Shown here: positions 1 to 6,732 of the stretch, piece after piece
Layout of the letters: the number at the start of each line of letters is the position of its first letter
How positions within the stretch are numbered: the stretch's first letter is position 1
DNA from: DATGMB01 sp035293845
GTDB taxonomy: Bacteria; Acidobacteriota; Terriglobia; Bryobacterales; Bryobacteraceae
Reading direction: 5' to 3'
Assembly: GCA_035293845.1 (NCBI GenBank)
Contig: DATGMB010000218.1
Span: 1-19,811 of the forward strand
Length of the DNA: 19,811 nt
The notes under the pieces: model-generated
What the model was told of the DNA's origin: nothing
The model's input: only the letters and a program-made list of their open reading frames with translations
Databases searched by the model: none
Position numbers and translations under genes: made by a program

Positions 1-27
1 GCCGCCGGTGCGATGCCGCGAGCCCAC

Positions 28-33
28 TATACT
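28..33 (+). promoter_or_regulatory. Candidate -10 box of the histidine kinase gene
   Basis: TATACT stands eight bases before the GTG start at 42. If it is a -10 element, transcription would begin within a few bases of the start codon, giving a leaderless or nearly leaderless mRNA. No clear -35 element can be judged because the window starts just upstream. It fits a pattern seen at several other genes in this window. Confidence 0.35.
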
Positions 34-41
34 GAAAGCGA

Positions 42-1961
42 GTGCGTTTTGTCGGGAAAAGCACGGCAGTGTACGTGTCGCTGCTGGCCGGGGCGTTTGT
101 CGTGGCGGTAGTCGGCGGGTATTTTGCCCTGCCGCTCGATCACGATGCCTACGACGAAATGTTCCGGCGCTACCGGCCGGCGCCGTGGCAGCCGGAATCC
201 GTGCTGCTGGTGATCGACGAGAACACGCTCGACAGCATCCCTGGCGGCATGTCCGGCATCCGCGAACCGCTGGCTCGGGGTTTGCACCTGGTGGCGGCGG
301 CCAAGCCGAAAGCCGTGGCGGTCGACGTCATTCTGGCGAATCCTACGGCTCCGGCCGCCGACGCCGCGCTCGCCGCAGCGCTGGCGGAGTGCCCCAATCT
401 GGTGCTTTCAAGCGAGTTGATTCCCGGGCACGGGTGGGAGGATCCCTTGCCGATGTTCCGCCAGTCGGCCGCGGCCACCGGGCACGTCCACGTCTGGCCG
501 GATGGCGATGCCGTGGCGCGCGCGATTCCGCTCGCGCGGCGCAACGAGGGCGGGATCTCACGGCGATGGGCGATTTCGCTCGAGGCCTTCCGCCTCAGCC
601 GGCGCGCCGATATTATCGAGACCTACGGCTCGAATGATCTCTCGGTCGGCCATACCGTAATTCCCGGCAAGGGCGAAAGCCGGGTCATGCGCGTCCGGTA
701 TCCGCCGCCGGACCGAAAGCTGCCGCCGAGGATCGCGCTGCGAGAGCTGCTCGACCGGCCCGCGTTAGCGAGCGCGTTTCAGGGCAAGGTGGTCTTCGTC
801 GGCAGCACGGCGCAGACCGAGCACGACCGGCTCTTCACGCCCTATTCCGAGGGCGTCACCACCAGCGGGATCGAGATTCACGCCGATGCCTTCGAGACCA
901 TGGCCCACGGGCTGTTTATCACGGACGTCTCTGAGGTGCGGGCGGTGCTGTTCGCGGCGCTGCTGGTCGCCGCCGCCGGCCTCGCGTTCCGGTACCTGCC
1001 GGCGTGGGCGGCGTACCTGGCGAGCCTCGGCATCGTTGCCGCGGGAACGCTGGCGCCGTATCTCGCTTTCTCCCGCGGCCGGGTGCTTTCGTTTACAACC
1101 TCAGCCTCCGCCGCCTGGTTCGGCGCGATCACCGCGGCCGCCTACTATCATCTGGTGGTGCGCAGAAGCCTGCGCCGCAGCGAGGCCGAACGCGCCCGCT
1201 ATCAGCAGGCCATGCACTTCGTCACGCACGAAATGCGCACGCCGCTTTCCGCGATCCAGGGATCGAGCGAGCTGATTTCCCGCTTCGCGCTGACCGAGGA
1301 GAAGCGCAAGCAGATCGCGCTGCTGATCAACTCCGAGTCGAAACGGCTGGCCCGCATGGTGGAGATCTTTCTCAACGTGGAGCGGCTCTCGGCCGGCCAG
1401 ATGGAGCTGAAGCACGAGCCGATTCCGGTGCGCGAAATGGTGGAGATCTGCGTCGAGCGGACGCGCCCGCTGGCCGATCGCAAGCGCATCGGCATCGTGC
1501 TCCAGCCGATCGCGGAGGACATCGAGCTCACCGGCGACCGCGAGCTGATGGAGTACGCCTGCTACAATTTGTTAACGAACGCCGTCAAATACTCGCCCCA
1601 GCAGACACAGGTCACCGTCTCCGCACGGATGGACGTGAGCCGGGGCGCCCACTGGGCCCGCATCGCCGTCGAGGACCAGGGGATCGGCATGGACCAGAAG
1701 GAAGTGAAACAGATTTTCCGCAAATTCTATCGAACGAAAAAGGCCGAGGAGTCGGGCGAGGCCGGCACCGGAATCGGCCTGTCCATCGTCCAACAGATTG
1801 TGGAACAGCACGGCGGACAAATTGAAGTCGTGAGCGAGCCCGGCAAGGGCTCCTGCTTCACCCTGGTGCTGCCGGCCGTTCGGAACGGAGCGGAAAACCG
1901 GATGTCCCCGGCGGCGCGGCCGGCGGCCGTGCGTCCCGCCGGCCCGGTGGAGCGGCATTGA
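42..1961 (+). CDS. CHASE2 domain-containing sensor histidine kinase
   Basis: This 639-residue membrane kinase should sense an extracytoplasmic signal and phosphorylate the response regulator encoded directly after it. An N-terminal membrane segment (about residues 10-28) is followed by a CHASE2-like extracytoplasmic region (about 35-290). Three hydrophobic segments follow (about 303-377), which is the typical CHASE2 layout. The kinase core is complete: the H-box THEMRTPLSAIQG with phospho-acceptor H396, the N-box YNLLTNAVKYSP (508-519), the G1 box DQGIGM (545-550) and the G2 box GTGIGLSIV (575-583). The GTG at 42 is preferred because it keeps the whole first membrane segment; the GTG at 69 is an alternative. 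The C-terminal 25 residues are a Pro/Ala-rich tail. The stop overlaps the next start by one base, so the two are co-translated. The ligand is unknown. Confidence 0.9.
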   Translation: MRFVGKSTAVYVSLLAGAFVVAVVGGYFALPLDHDAYDEMFRRYRPAPWQPESVLLVIDENTLDSIPGGMSGIREPLARGLHLVAAAKPKAVAVDVILANPTAPAADAALAAALAECPNLVLSSELIPGHGWEDPLPMFRQSAAATGHVHVWPDGDAVARAIPLARRNEGGISRRWAISLEAFRLSRRADIIETYGSNDLSVGHTVIPGKGESRVMRVRYPPPDRKLPPRIALRELLDRPALASAFQGKVVFVGSTAQTEHDRLFTPYSEGVTTSGIEIHADAFETMAHGLFITDVSEVRAVLFAALLVAAAGLAFRYLPAWAAYLASLGIVAAGTLAPYLAFSRGRVLSFTTSASAAWFGAITAAAYYHLVVRRSLRRSEAERARYQQAMHFVTHEMRTPLSAIQGSSELISRFALTEEKRKQIALLINSESKRLARMVEIFLNVERLSAGQMELKHEPIPVREMVEICVERTRPLADRKRIGIVLQPIAEDIELTGDRELMEYACYNLLTNAVKYSPQQTQVTVSARMDVSRGAHWARIAVEDQGIGMDQKEVKQIFRKFYRTKKAEESGEAGTGIGLSIVQQIVEQHGGQIEVVSEPGKGSCFTLVLPAVRNGAENRMSPAARPAAVRPAGPVERH

Positions 1962-3265
1962 TGCAAAGACTGTTACTGGTGGAAGACGACCCGGCGCTGC
2001 AATTCACCATTCAGACGGCGCTCGAGGAGAAGGGCTACGCGGTGGACGCCGTCTCGACCACAGGCGAGGCGCTGGAGCGCCTGAGCGACCGCGCCTATCC
2101 CATCGTGATCTCGGATATCTATATCGACGAGCGGACCGGTCTTGACGTGCTGCGGGAAGCCAAGCGCAAGGACCCGCTCTGCTCCGTGATCCTCATGACC
2201 GGCCGCGGCACCATGGAAACCGTGATGGCCGCGACGCGCGGCGGCGTATTCGACTATATCGCCAAGCCGTTCGACCTCGACGTGATGCTGGAGGCGATCG
2301 AGCGGGCGGAGGCGGCGCGCTCGGAAGGCGAGGAGGAGGCCGAGCCGGAAGAACTCCCCGAGACGGAGATGATCGGCAGCTCGCCCGCCATGATCGAAAT
2401 CTACAAGCGGGTCTCTCGCGCGGCCCCCACCGACGCCACCGTGGTGATCGAGGGCGAAACCGGAACCGGCAAAGAACTGGTGGCCCGCATGATCTGGCGC
2501 CACAGCCTGCGCGCGGACAAGCCCTTCAACGTCGTGGATTGCGGCTCCGTCACCGCGTCACTGCGGGAAAGCGACCTCTTCGGCGCTATGCGCGGCGCCT
2601 ACACGGGCGCCGACCGCGACCGCATCGGCCTGCTGGAAGCCGCTAACCGCGGAACGGTGTTCCTGGATGAAATCGGGGATATCGACGCCGATTTCCAGGC
2701 GGCCCTGTTGCGCTTCCTCGAGACGCGCGAGATCCGGCCCGTCGGCGCGGCGCGTTCCAAGGAGATCGACGTGCGCGTGATCTCGGCGACCAACAAAGAC
2801 CTGCAGCGGCTGGTCGACGAAGGCAAGTTCCGCGAGGACCTCTGGTACCGGCTGAACACCGTGCGCATTACGCTGCCGCCGCTGCGCGAGCGGCGCGGCG
2901 ACATCCGCCTGCTGGCGCAGTTCTTCCTGGACAAATACAACGGGCGCTACAACCGCGAGGTGAAGCTGATGGAATCCGGCATCCGGGCGCTGCAGGATTA
3001 TACCTGGCCCGGCAATGTGCGCCAGTTACAGCACCTGATCGAACGGCTGACGATCCTGGCGGACCGCGTCGATGGCGCGGCCGTGGTCCAGGCGCTGACG
3101 GTGATGGAGTCGCGCGAGAAAACCGTCGAGACGCTCGCCGATGCCGAAGAGGAGCAGATCCGCCGCGTGCTCGCCGCCACCGGCGGCAACAAGAGCAAGG
3201 CCGCCCAGATCCTCGGCATCGAGCGGAAAACGCTATACCGCAAGCTGGAAAGAATGAAGCTGTAG
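1961..3265 (+). CDS. Sigma-54-dependent response regulator (NtrC family)
   Basis: This 434-residue regulator should activate sigma-54 promoters when phosphorylated by the kinase upstream. The receiver domain (about 1-118) has the acidic pair D9/D10, phospho-acceptor D52, T80 and K102. An acidic Glu-rich linker follows (about 120-136). The AAA+ domain (about 137-370) has Walker A GETGTGKE (165-172), a sigma-54 contact loop GAYTGA (212-217) and Walker B TVFLDE (232-237). The C-terminus is a Fis-type helix-turn-helix around AAQILGIERKTLYRKL. The loop carries Tyr where most members have Phe (GAFTGA), a known conservative variant. The ATG at 1961 is chosen over the in-frame TTG at 1958 because it starts MQRLLLVEDD, the normal beginning of a receiver, and overlaps the kinase stop as TGATG. 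No sigma-54 gene or convincing -24/-12 promoter was seen in the window. Confidence 0.93.
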   Translation: MQRLLLVEDDPALQFTIQTALEEKGYAVDAVSTTGEALERLSDRAYPIVISDIYIDERTGLDVLREAKRKDPLCSVILMTGRGTMETVMAATRGGVFDYIAKPFDLDVMLEAIERAEAARSEGEEEAEPEELPETEMIGSSPAMIEIYKRVSRAAPTDATVVIEGETGTGKELVARMIWRHSLRADKPFNVVDCGSVTASLRESDLFGAMRGAYTGADRDRIGLLEAANRGTVFLDEIGDIDADFQAALLRFLETREIRPVGAARSKEIDVRVISATNKDLQRLVDEGKFREDLWYRLNTVRITLPPLRERRGDIRLLAQFFLDKYNGRYNREVKLMESGIRALQDYTWPGNVRQLQHLIERLTILADRVDGAAVVQALTVMESREKTVETLADAEEEQIRRVLAATGGNKSKAAQILGIERKTLYRKLERMKL

Positions 3266-3266
3266 C

Positions 3267-3340
3267 TTTGACGCAGAGACACCGCGACGCAGAGAATTCC
3301 TCCGAAATTCTTCTCTGCGTCTCCGCGCCTCTGCGTCAAA
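3267..3340. repeat. Long inverted repeat with 30-bp arms directly after the regulator stop
   Basis: The arms are 3267-3296 and 3311-3340 with a 14-base loop. The outer 12 and inner 10 positions pair perfectly; the middle 8 contain four mismatches, so 26 of 30 pair. Each left-arm half contains ACGCAGAGA (3271-3279 and 3287-3295), so the arm is itself a direct repeat. It begins one base after the TAG stop at 3263-3265 and could end transcription of the kinase-regulator operon, although no U-tract follows. The CGCAGAGA motif and the hairpin form suggest a dispersed palindromic element rather than a dedicated terminator. Confidence 0.8.
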
Positions 3341-3365
3341 AGGAATGCCCAGGCGAAAAGAAAAA

Positions 3366-3410
3366 CCGCACCGGATTCGTCCCAAGACCTGCGGGACTCA
3401 TCCGATGCGG
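3366..3410. repeat. Second strong hairpin in the 3266-3920 gap
   Basis: Arm 3366-3376 pairs with 3400-3410 at 10 of 11 positions. After a 2x2 internal loop, GTCCC (3379-3383) pairs with GGGAC (3393-3397), leaving a nine-base loop. No U-tract follows. Smaller dyads come next: GCCCA/TGGGC (3414-3427), CTGGT/ACCAG (3449-3468) and the palindrome CCTGATCAGG (3475-3484). Together they leave the stretch 3341-3554 without a credible gene but rich in self-complementarity. An open frame of about 38 codons (3422-3538) begins with TTG and ends in TGA; I do not count it as a gene. Confidence 0.55.
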
Positions 3411-3554
3411 CTCGCCCAGGTTTGGGCTGGGATCCGGCGTCGGGCTATCTGGTCATCGATTCCACCAGTCCGTTCCTGATCAGGTCCGCGTCCAATCTCC
3501 TTAACCAGAAACGCCAGACAAACTACCGCTACCTGTGATCCACCGGAGAGACAC

Positions 3555-3560
3555 TATAAA
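3555..3560 (+). promoter_or_regulatory. Candidate -10 box of the structured RNA
   Basis: TATAAA stands out in this GC-rich genome. A weak -35 match, CTGTGA at 3533-3538, lies 16 bases upstream. The implied transcription start is near 3567, just before the first hairpin of the candidate RNA. Confidence 0.4.
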
Positions 3561-3566
3561 GCCGTA

Positions 3567-3803
3567 ATAAGCCGTGATCGGCGCATCAAACGATAAAAAA
3601 CCCCTCTGCAGCAACCCGCAGAAAAAGAGTAGTGAGCTAAACTCTTGCAAACATCGGCTCCCGCAAGCACGCTGTCTCTTCGGCTCACTCTTCTTCCGCC
3701 TGCCTGTTGCAGCAGAGGGCAGGTTGAAGTGTTACTTCGCCAATTCAGAACCATATTTAGCAACCGGCCTTCCATGTGTCAATGTCTCGAAGGCCTTTTG
3801 TTT
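3567..3803 (+). ncRNA. Candidate structured noncoding RNA of unknown family
   Basis: I do not recognise this RNA; the case rests on visible base pairing. Its centre is a rod. Bases 3602-3609 pair with 3712-3719, A3610 faces A3711, and 3611-3615 pair with 3706-3710, making 13 pairs with one mismatch. Inside lies an internal loop of roughly nine by ten bases. Then 3631-3637 pairs perfectly with 3683-3689, extended by 3625-3629 with 3691-3695 (one G-U). An apical stem, CTTGC/GCAAG (3644-3648 with 3663-3667), completes it. Flanking hairpins are GCCG/CGGC (3571-3582) and GAAGT/ACTTC (3726-3738). A -10 box lies just upstream and a terminator with a U-tract ends it. GC content over 3541-3840 is about 49% by hand count, well below the neighbouring genes. 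It could be a free-standing small RNA, or a leader or attenuator for the gene at 3921. The long bulged rod recalls 6S RNA, but I found no diagnostic match. Confidence 0.5.
3766..3803 (+). terminator. Rho-independent terminator
   Basis: GGCCTTC (3766-3772) pairs perfectly with GAAGGCC (3789-3795) across a 16-base loop. TTTTGTTT follows at 3796-3803. It faces the + strand, and no convincing coding gene lies between the regulator stop and this site, which implies a noncoding transcript. Confidence 0.7.
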
Positions 3804-3840
3804 CAAATATTTTGTCCCGAACCTAACGACAGAAATGGGG

Positions 3841-3920
3841 TCGCGCGCGAAAGCCGGTGTGTCGGGATGACACAGCACTTCCGCCACTGCCCCCTGCCCT
3901 GCCTGTGACACAATCGGAGG
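3841..3920 (+). promoter_or_regulatory. Leader region of the heparinase-like gene
   Basis: This stretch holds the palindrome TCGCGCGCGA (3841-3850) and a perfect six-bp hairpin, TGTGTC/GACACA (3858-3863 with 3869-3874). A -10-like CACAAT (3909-3914) ends six bases before the ATG at 3921. A GGAGG abuts the ATG with no spacer, so it is badly placed as a ribosome binding site. These sites are suggestive only. Confidence 0.3.
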
Positions 3921-5267
3921 ATGAGGCTGCTGGCCGCAATTCTGGCGCTCGCGTCCTGCCGTCCGGCGCCGGCCCAGGCGGCGCCGCCGCAGAACGACGA
4001 GCCCATCACGGTTTCCACGGAACACCCGCGCCTGCTGCTGCGGCCGCAGCGGCTGCGCCTGCTCCGCCGCGAACGGGAACGCGCGTCGGCACGGTGGCAG
4101 CAGTTCGCCGCCCTGGTCGAAGGCAAAGCCCCGTTTGAGGAGCGCGGCTTCGCGTTGGCCCTCTATTACCAGGTGGCCGGAGATGAAGCCGCGGGACGCG
4201 AGGCTGTGCAATTCGCGCTGGGGCCCTCGGTGGATCTGCGCCAGCAGGCCTTAGTTTACGACTGGTGTCGAAATCTGTTCGACGAGACCCGGCGCACCGC
4301 TCTCGCGGCGAAGCTCGAGCGCGCGATTGCGGTAGCCCCAAAAGACGAAACGGTCGAAACCGCCCGCAGCCGCGCGTTAGCGGCCATTGCGCTGTTCGAT
4401 GAAGTAGAGCAAACGCCGCAGCGGGAGCTGGAGCGTCTGGTGCGCCAGTGGTGGACGGGCCGGATCATCCCGGCGCTGAAAGCGGGACGCCCGGCGATCT
4501 CGCGGGATGACGCCTATCCGCTCTTCGAGTTTCTGCACGCGATGCGGGACAACACGATTCTCGACCTGCGCGAGCAGGCGCCGCAATTCTTCAAGGAATA
4601 CCCCATCGAGCATCTGATGAGCTACTATCCGGCGGTGTACGAAGAGTCGGAGGCGGCGTATTACATCGGCGCCAGCTCCCGCGGCCGGCCGGACCCGCGT
4701 TCCGCCGCTCTTTCCCGCGCGGGCGAACTCGCGATGGTGGCGTATGACACCAATGCCGCCCCCAGCCAGGTCCTGCAGGGCTGGCTGATGCACGATAAGT
4801 TTATCTTGCGGAGCACCTTCGGGGCGCCCTATGAGTTCCTATGGGCCAATCCTTATCTTCCCGGCCTGAGTTATTATCACGTGCCGCTCGTCTACCATAA
4901 CCCGGACTTCGGGCGGCTGTTCATCCGTTCGAGCTGGGAGGACGACGCCTCGTGGTTCGGGGCCTTCAACGGCCGGATGCAGTTCTTCGCGGATGGCCGC
5001 CTGCAAACGCCGCCGCCCGGCCCGCTCGACCTGACGCAGGCGGTGGTGTGCTTCGGCCAGTCCGCCAGCCGCTTCACGGTCAAGCTGGGGGAGGATGCCG
5101 AATCCGTGTTCATCGTAGGGCTCAAGCCTCGCCAGACGTACGAAGTAGAAATCGACGACGAAGAGATGTTCGAGGCCGAGGCCGACCCGGGCGGCATCGT
5201 CGAGTTGGAGCCGCCGCGCGGGAAGCCGGTCGGCATCCGCCTGAAGCCCGCCGGAACGCATCCGTAG
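3921..5267 (+). CDS. Exported heparinase II/III-like protein, possible polysaccharide lyase relative
   Basis: This 448-residue protein begins with a short export signal. It contains a possible lipobox, LASC, ending at Cys13, and also an AQA site near residue 20, so it is either a lipoprotein or a soluble secreted protein. The mature start HPRLLLRPQRLRLLRRE resembles the N-terminal motif of heparinase II/III and alginate-lyase-like proteins, and a helical region follows. A later beta-rich part contains FIRSSWEDDASWFGAFNG, like the start of the heparinase C-terminal domain. The expected His-rich segment after that motif is absent and the protein ends about 110 residues later, so catalysis is doubtful. 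It stands alone between a terminator-bearing gap and a convergent operon. The family assignment is tentative, but that it is a real gene is secure. Confidence 0.6.
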   Translation: MRLLAAILALASCRPAPAQAAPPQNDEPITVSTEHPRLLLRPQRLRLLRRERERASARWQQFAALVEGKAPFEERGFALALYYQVAGDEAAGREAVQFALGPSVDLRQQALVYDWCRNLFDETRRTALAAKLERAIAVAPKDETVETARSRALAAIALFDEVEQTPQRELERLVRQWWTGRIIPALKAGRPAISRDDAYPLFEFLHAMRDNTILDLREQAPQFFKEYPIEHLMSYYPAVYEESEAAYYIGASSRGRPDPRSAALSRAGELAMVAYDTNAAPSQVLQGWLMHDKFILRSTFGAPYEFLWANPYLPGLSYYHVPLVYHNPDFGRLFIRSSWEDDASWFGAFNGRMQFFADGRLQTPPPGPLDLTQAVVCFGQSASRFTVKLGEDAESVFIVGLKPRQTYEVEIDDEEMFEAEADPGGIVELEPPRGKPVGIRLKPAGTHP

Positions 5268-5287
5268 GGGCCGGCCATGGCCGGCCC
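5268..5287. terminator. Perfect 20-bp palindrome between convergent genes
   Basis: GGGCCGGCCA is followed by its exact reverse complement, starting at the base after the TAG stop at 5265-5267. The RNA would fold into an eight-bp GC stem with a CATG loop. There is no U-tract, so it may act as a weak bidirectional terminator or RNA 3' end stabiliser between the heparinase-like gene and cinA. Confidence 0.5.
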
Positions 5288-5402
5288 GCGCCCCGGACGC
5301 AGTGCCGCCGGCTCATCCCGCGCCGCCGCGCACCAACAGCCGCCCGGTAAGCACCCGGCGCAACCGGAGCGGGCTGTTCGCCGGCGCCGCGGTGGTGGGG
5401 AC

Positions 5403-5423
5403 GGAATTCGGGGGCGGAATTCC
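5403..5423. terminator. Hairpin downstream of cinA
   Basis: GGAATTC (5403-5409) pairs with GAATTCC (5417-5423) across a seven-base loop, about 20 bases past the cinA stop on the - strand. No U-tract follows in either direction. The rest of 5288-5444 shows nothing else I can support. Confidence 0.3.
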
Positions 5424-5444
5424 CCTTCGGCAGGCCGCGAAGCC

Positions 5445-6680
5445 TCAGTGCATCAGCCGGCGCCGCAGCACGTCGAGCGCCATCTGGCTGGTAAATGCCC
5501 GGATGCGCTGCCGGTCCCCTAAGAACAGGCGATGGAAGCTGTGCACGCCGGCCGGATCCGCCAGACCCACATAGACGGTTCCGACCGGCACGGATTCGCC
5601 GCCTGAATCGGGGCCGGCGACGCCCGTCACGGCAAGGGCATACGTGGATCCTGTCCGGAGCCGCGCGCCGGCGGCCATGGCCTCGGCCACCGGGCCGCTG
5701 ACCGCGCCGCACTGTTCGAGCAGTTCGGCCGGCACGCCGAGCAAATCCCGCTTCATCGCGTTGGTGTAGGTGATGAAGCCGCCGGCGAAGTACGCGGAGC
5801 TCCCCGGCACGGAGGTGAACCGTTCGCCCAGCAAACCGCCCGTCAGGCTCTCCGCGACCGAAACGGTAGCGCGGCTTTGGCGGAGCAACTCACCCACCAC
5901 CGCTTCGAGGGGCTCGCCGTTGCGGGAGTACAGCCGGTCGCCGAGCAGCAGCTCGATCGGTCCCGCGACTTCCGCGAGCAGGGCTTCGGCATCGGCTTCG
6001 CTGCCGCAACGCGCGCGCAGATGCACCTGCAAATCGCCGTTCGCCGCCAGGATGGTGGTGGAGGGGTTCTCGTATTTCTTGTACACCGGGGCGATGAGGG
6101 TATCGAGGTCCGATTCCGACATCCCCGCGATCCGCAGGAACGCGGTGCGGATGAATTGCCGGGGCACCAGGCGCGCCAGCCGGGGCAGGCACTGGCGCTC
6201 GAACATGGCCTTGAGCTCATGCGGCGGCCCGGGCAGCAGCACGACCACCGCGCCCGATTCTTCCAGCCACTGGCCGGGCGCGGTGCCGCGGTCGTTGGGC
6301 AGGGCGTCGGCGCCCTCGATCAGAAATGCCTGCCGCTTGTTGATCTCCGCCATTTTGCGCCGCGCGGCCGCGAAGCGCTCCTCGAGCGCGGCGGCCAGAT
6401 CCGCCTGAAAGATCAGTTTGCGGTCGAGCGCCTGCGCCACCGCATCGCGCGTCACATCGTCCTCGGTGGGGCCCAGCCCGCCGCAGAGAATCACGATCTC
6501 GTGCCGTGAGACGGCCAGCCGCACGGCATCGGCCAGGCGGTCGCGATCGTCGCCGATCACCGACTTGCACAACACCTCCACCCCCAGGTTGTTGAGCTCG
6601 GCGGTGAGGTATAGCGAGTTCGTATCGATGCGCTGCGGCGTCAGCAATTCCGAGCCGACCGCGATGATTTCGGCGTTCAT
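5445..6680 (-). CDS. cinA: CinA family protein (nicotinamide-nucleotide amidohydrolase)
   Basis: This 411-residue protein has the usual CinA length and layout. The N-terminal molybdopterin-binding-like domain (about 1-170) has GSELL (9-13) and GGLGPTEDD (67-75). In this family that domain acts on ADP-ribose-type substrates. A central linker domain follows. The C-terminal CinA/PncC domain (about 250-411) has SVAESLTGG and VTGVAGPDSGG, the signature of nicotinamide mononucleotide deamidase. It is cytoplasmic and recycles pyridine-nucleotide by-products. The ATG at 6680 gives the canonical start MNAEIIAVGSELL. No Shine-Dalgarno is visible; instead a heptamer repeat abuts the start. It is the last gene of a three-gene minus-strand run, and pgpA-cinA proximity is common in bacteria. 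Confidence 0.93.
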   Translation of the reverse strand: MNAEIIAVGSELLTPQRIDTNSLYLTAELNNLGVEVLCKSVIGDDRDRLADAVRLAVSRHEIVILCGGLGPTEDDVTRDAVAQALDRKLIFQADLAAALEERFAAARRKMAEINKRQAFLIEGADALPNDRGTAPGQWLEESGAVVVLLPGPPHELKAMFERQCLPRLARLVPRQFIRTAFLRIAGMSESDLDTLIAPVYKKYENPSTTILAANGDLQVHLRARCGSEADAEALLAEVAGPIELLLGDRLYSRNGEPLEAVVGELLRQSRATVSVAESLTGGLLGERFTSVPGSSAYFAGGFITYTNAMKRDLLGVPAELLEQCGAVSGPVAEAMAAGARLRTGSTYALAVTGVAGPDSGGESVPVGTVYVGLADPAGVHSFHRLFLGDRQRIRAFTSQMALDVLRRRLMH

Positions 6681-6682
6681 AG

Positions 6683-6703
6683 GGAGTCAGGAGACAGGAG
6701 ACA
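6683..6703. repeat. Three-unit heptamer tandem repeat upstream of cinA
   Basis: Reading the + strand, GGAGTCA, GGAGACA and GGAGACA follow in register and end in GAATTC. The repeat starts two bases from the cinA initiation codon and occupies where its ribosome binding site should be. On the mRNA strand it reads TGTCTCC-type, so it supplies no Shine-Dalgarno. Confidence 0.6.
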
Positions 6704-6732
6704 GAATTCCGGCCGCCGAACTGGCTCGGACG

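Noticed and set aside
3422..3538. Frame of about 38 codons starting with TTG and ending QTNYRYL
   Set aside because: Its composition looks mildly protein-like and it could be a gene remnant, but there is no ribosome binding site and no recognisable family; too short to support.
3554..3775. Open frame of 73 codons on the - strand
   Set aside because: It lies inside the structured RNA candidate, has many Arg/Ser/Cys residues and no recognisable domain.
3567..3803. Identification of the structured RNA as 6S RNA, SRP RNA or tmRNA
   Set aside because: The long bulged rod recalls 6S RNA, but no diagnostic sequence was matched; the conserved SRP GGAAGG loop and tmRNA ends are absent.
3574..3870. 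Open frame of 98 codons on the + strand
   Set aside because: It runs through the rod and the terminator, has no ribosome binding site, and its translation resembles no protein; overlapping open frames on both strands look equally poor.
3266..3920. Sigma-54 -24/-12 promoter as a target of the adjacent regulator
   Set aside because: I searched by eye for TGGCAC with TTGC at the right spacing and saw no convincing match.
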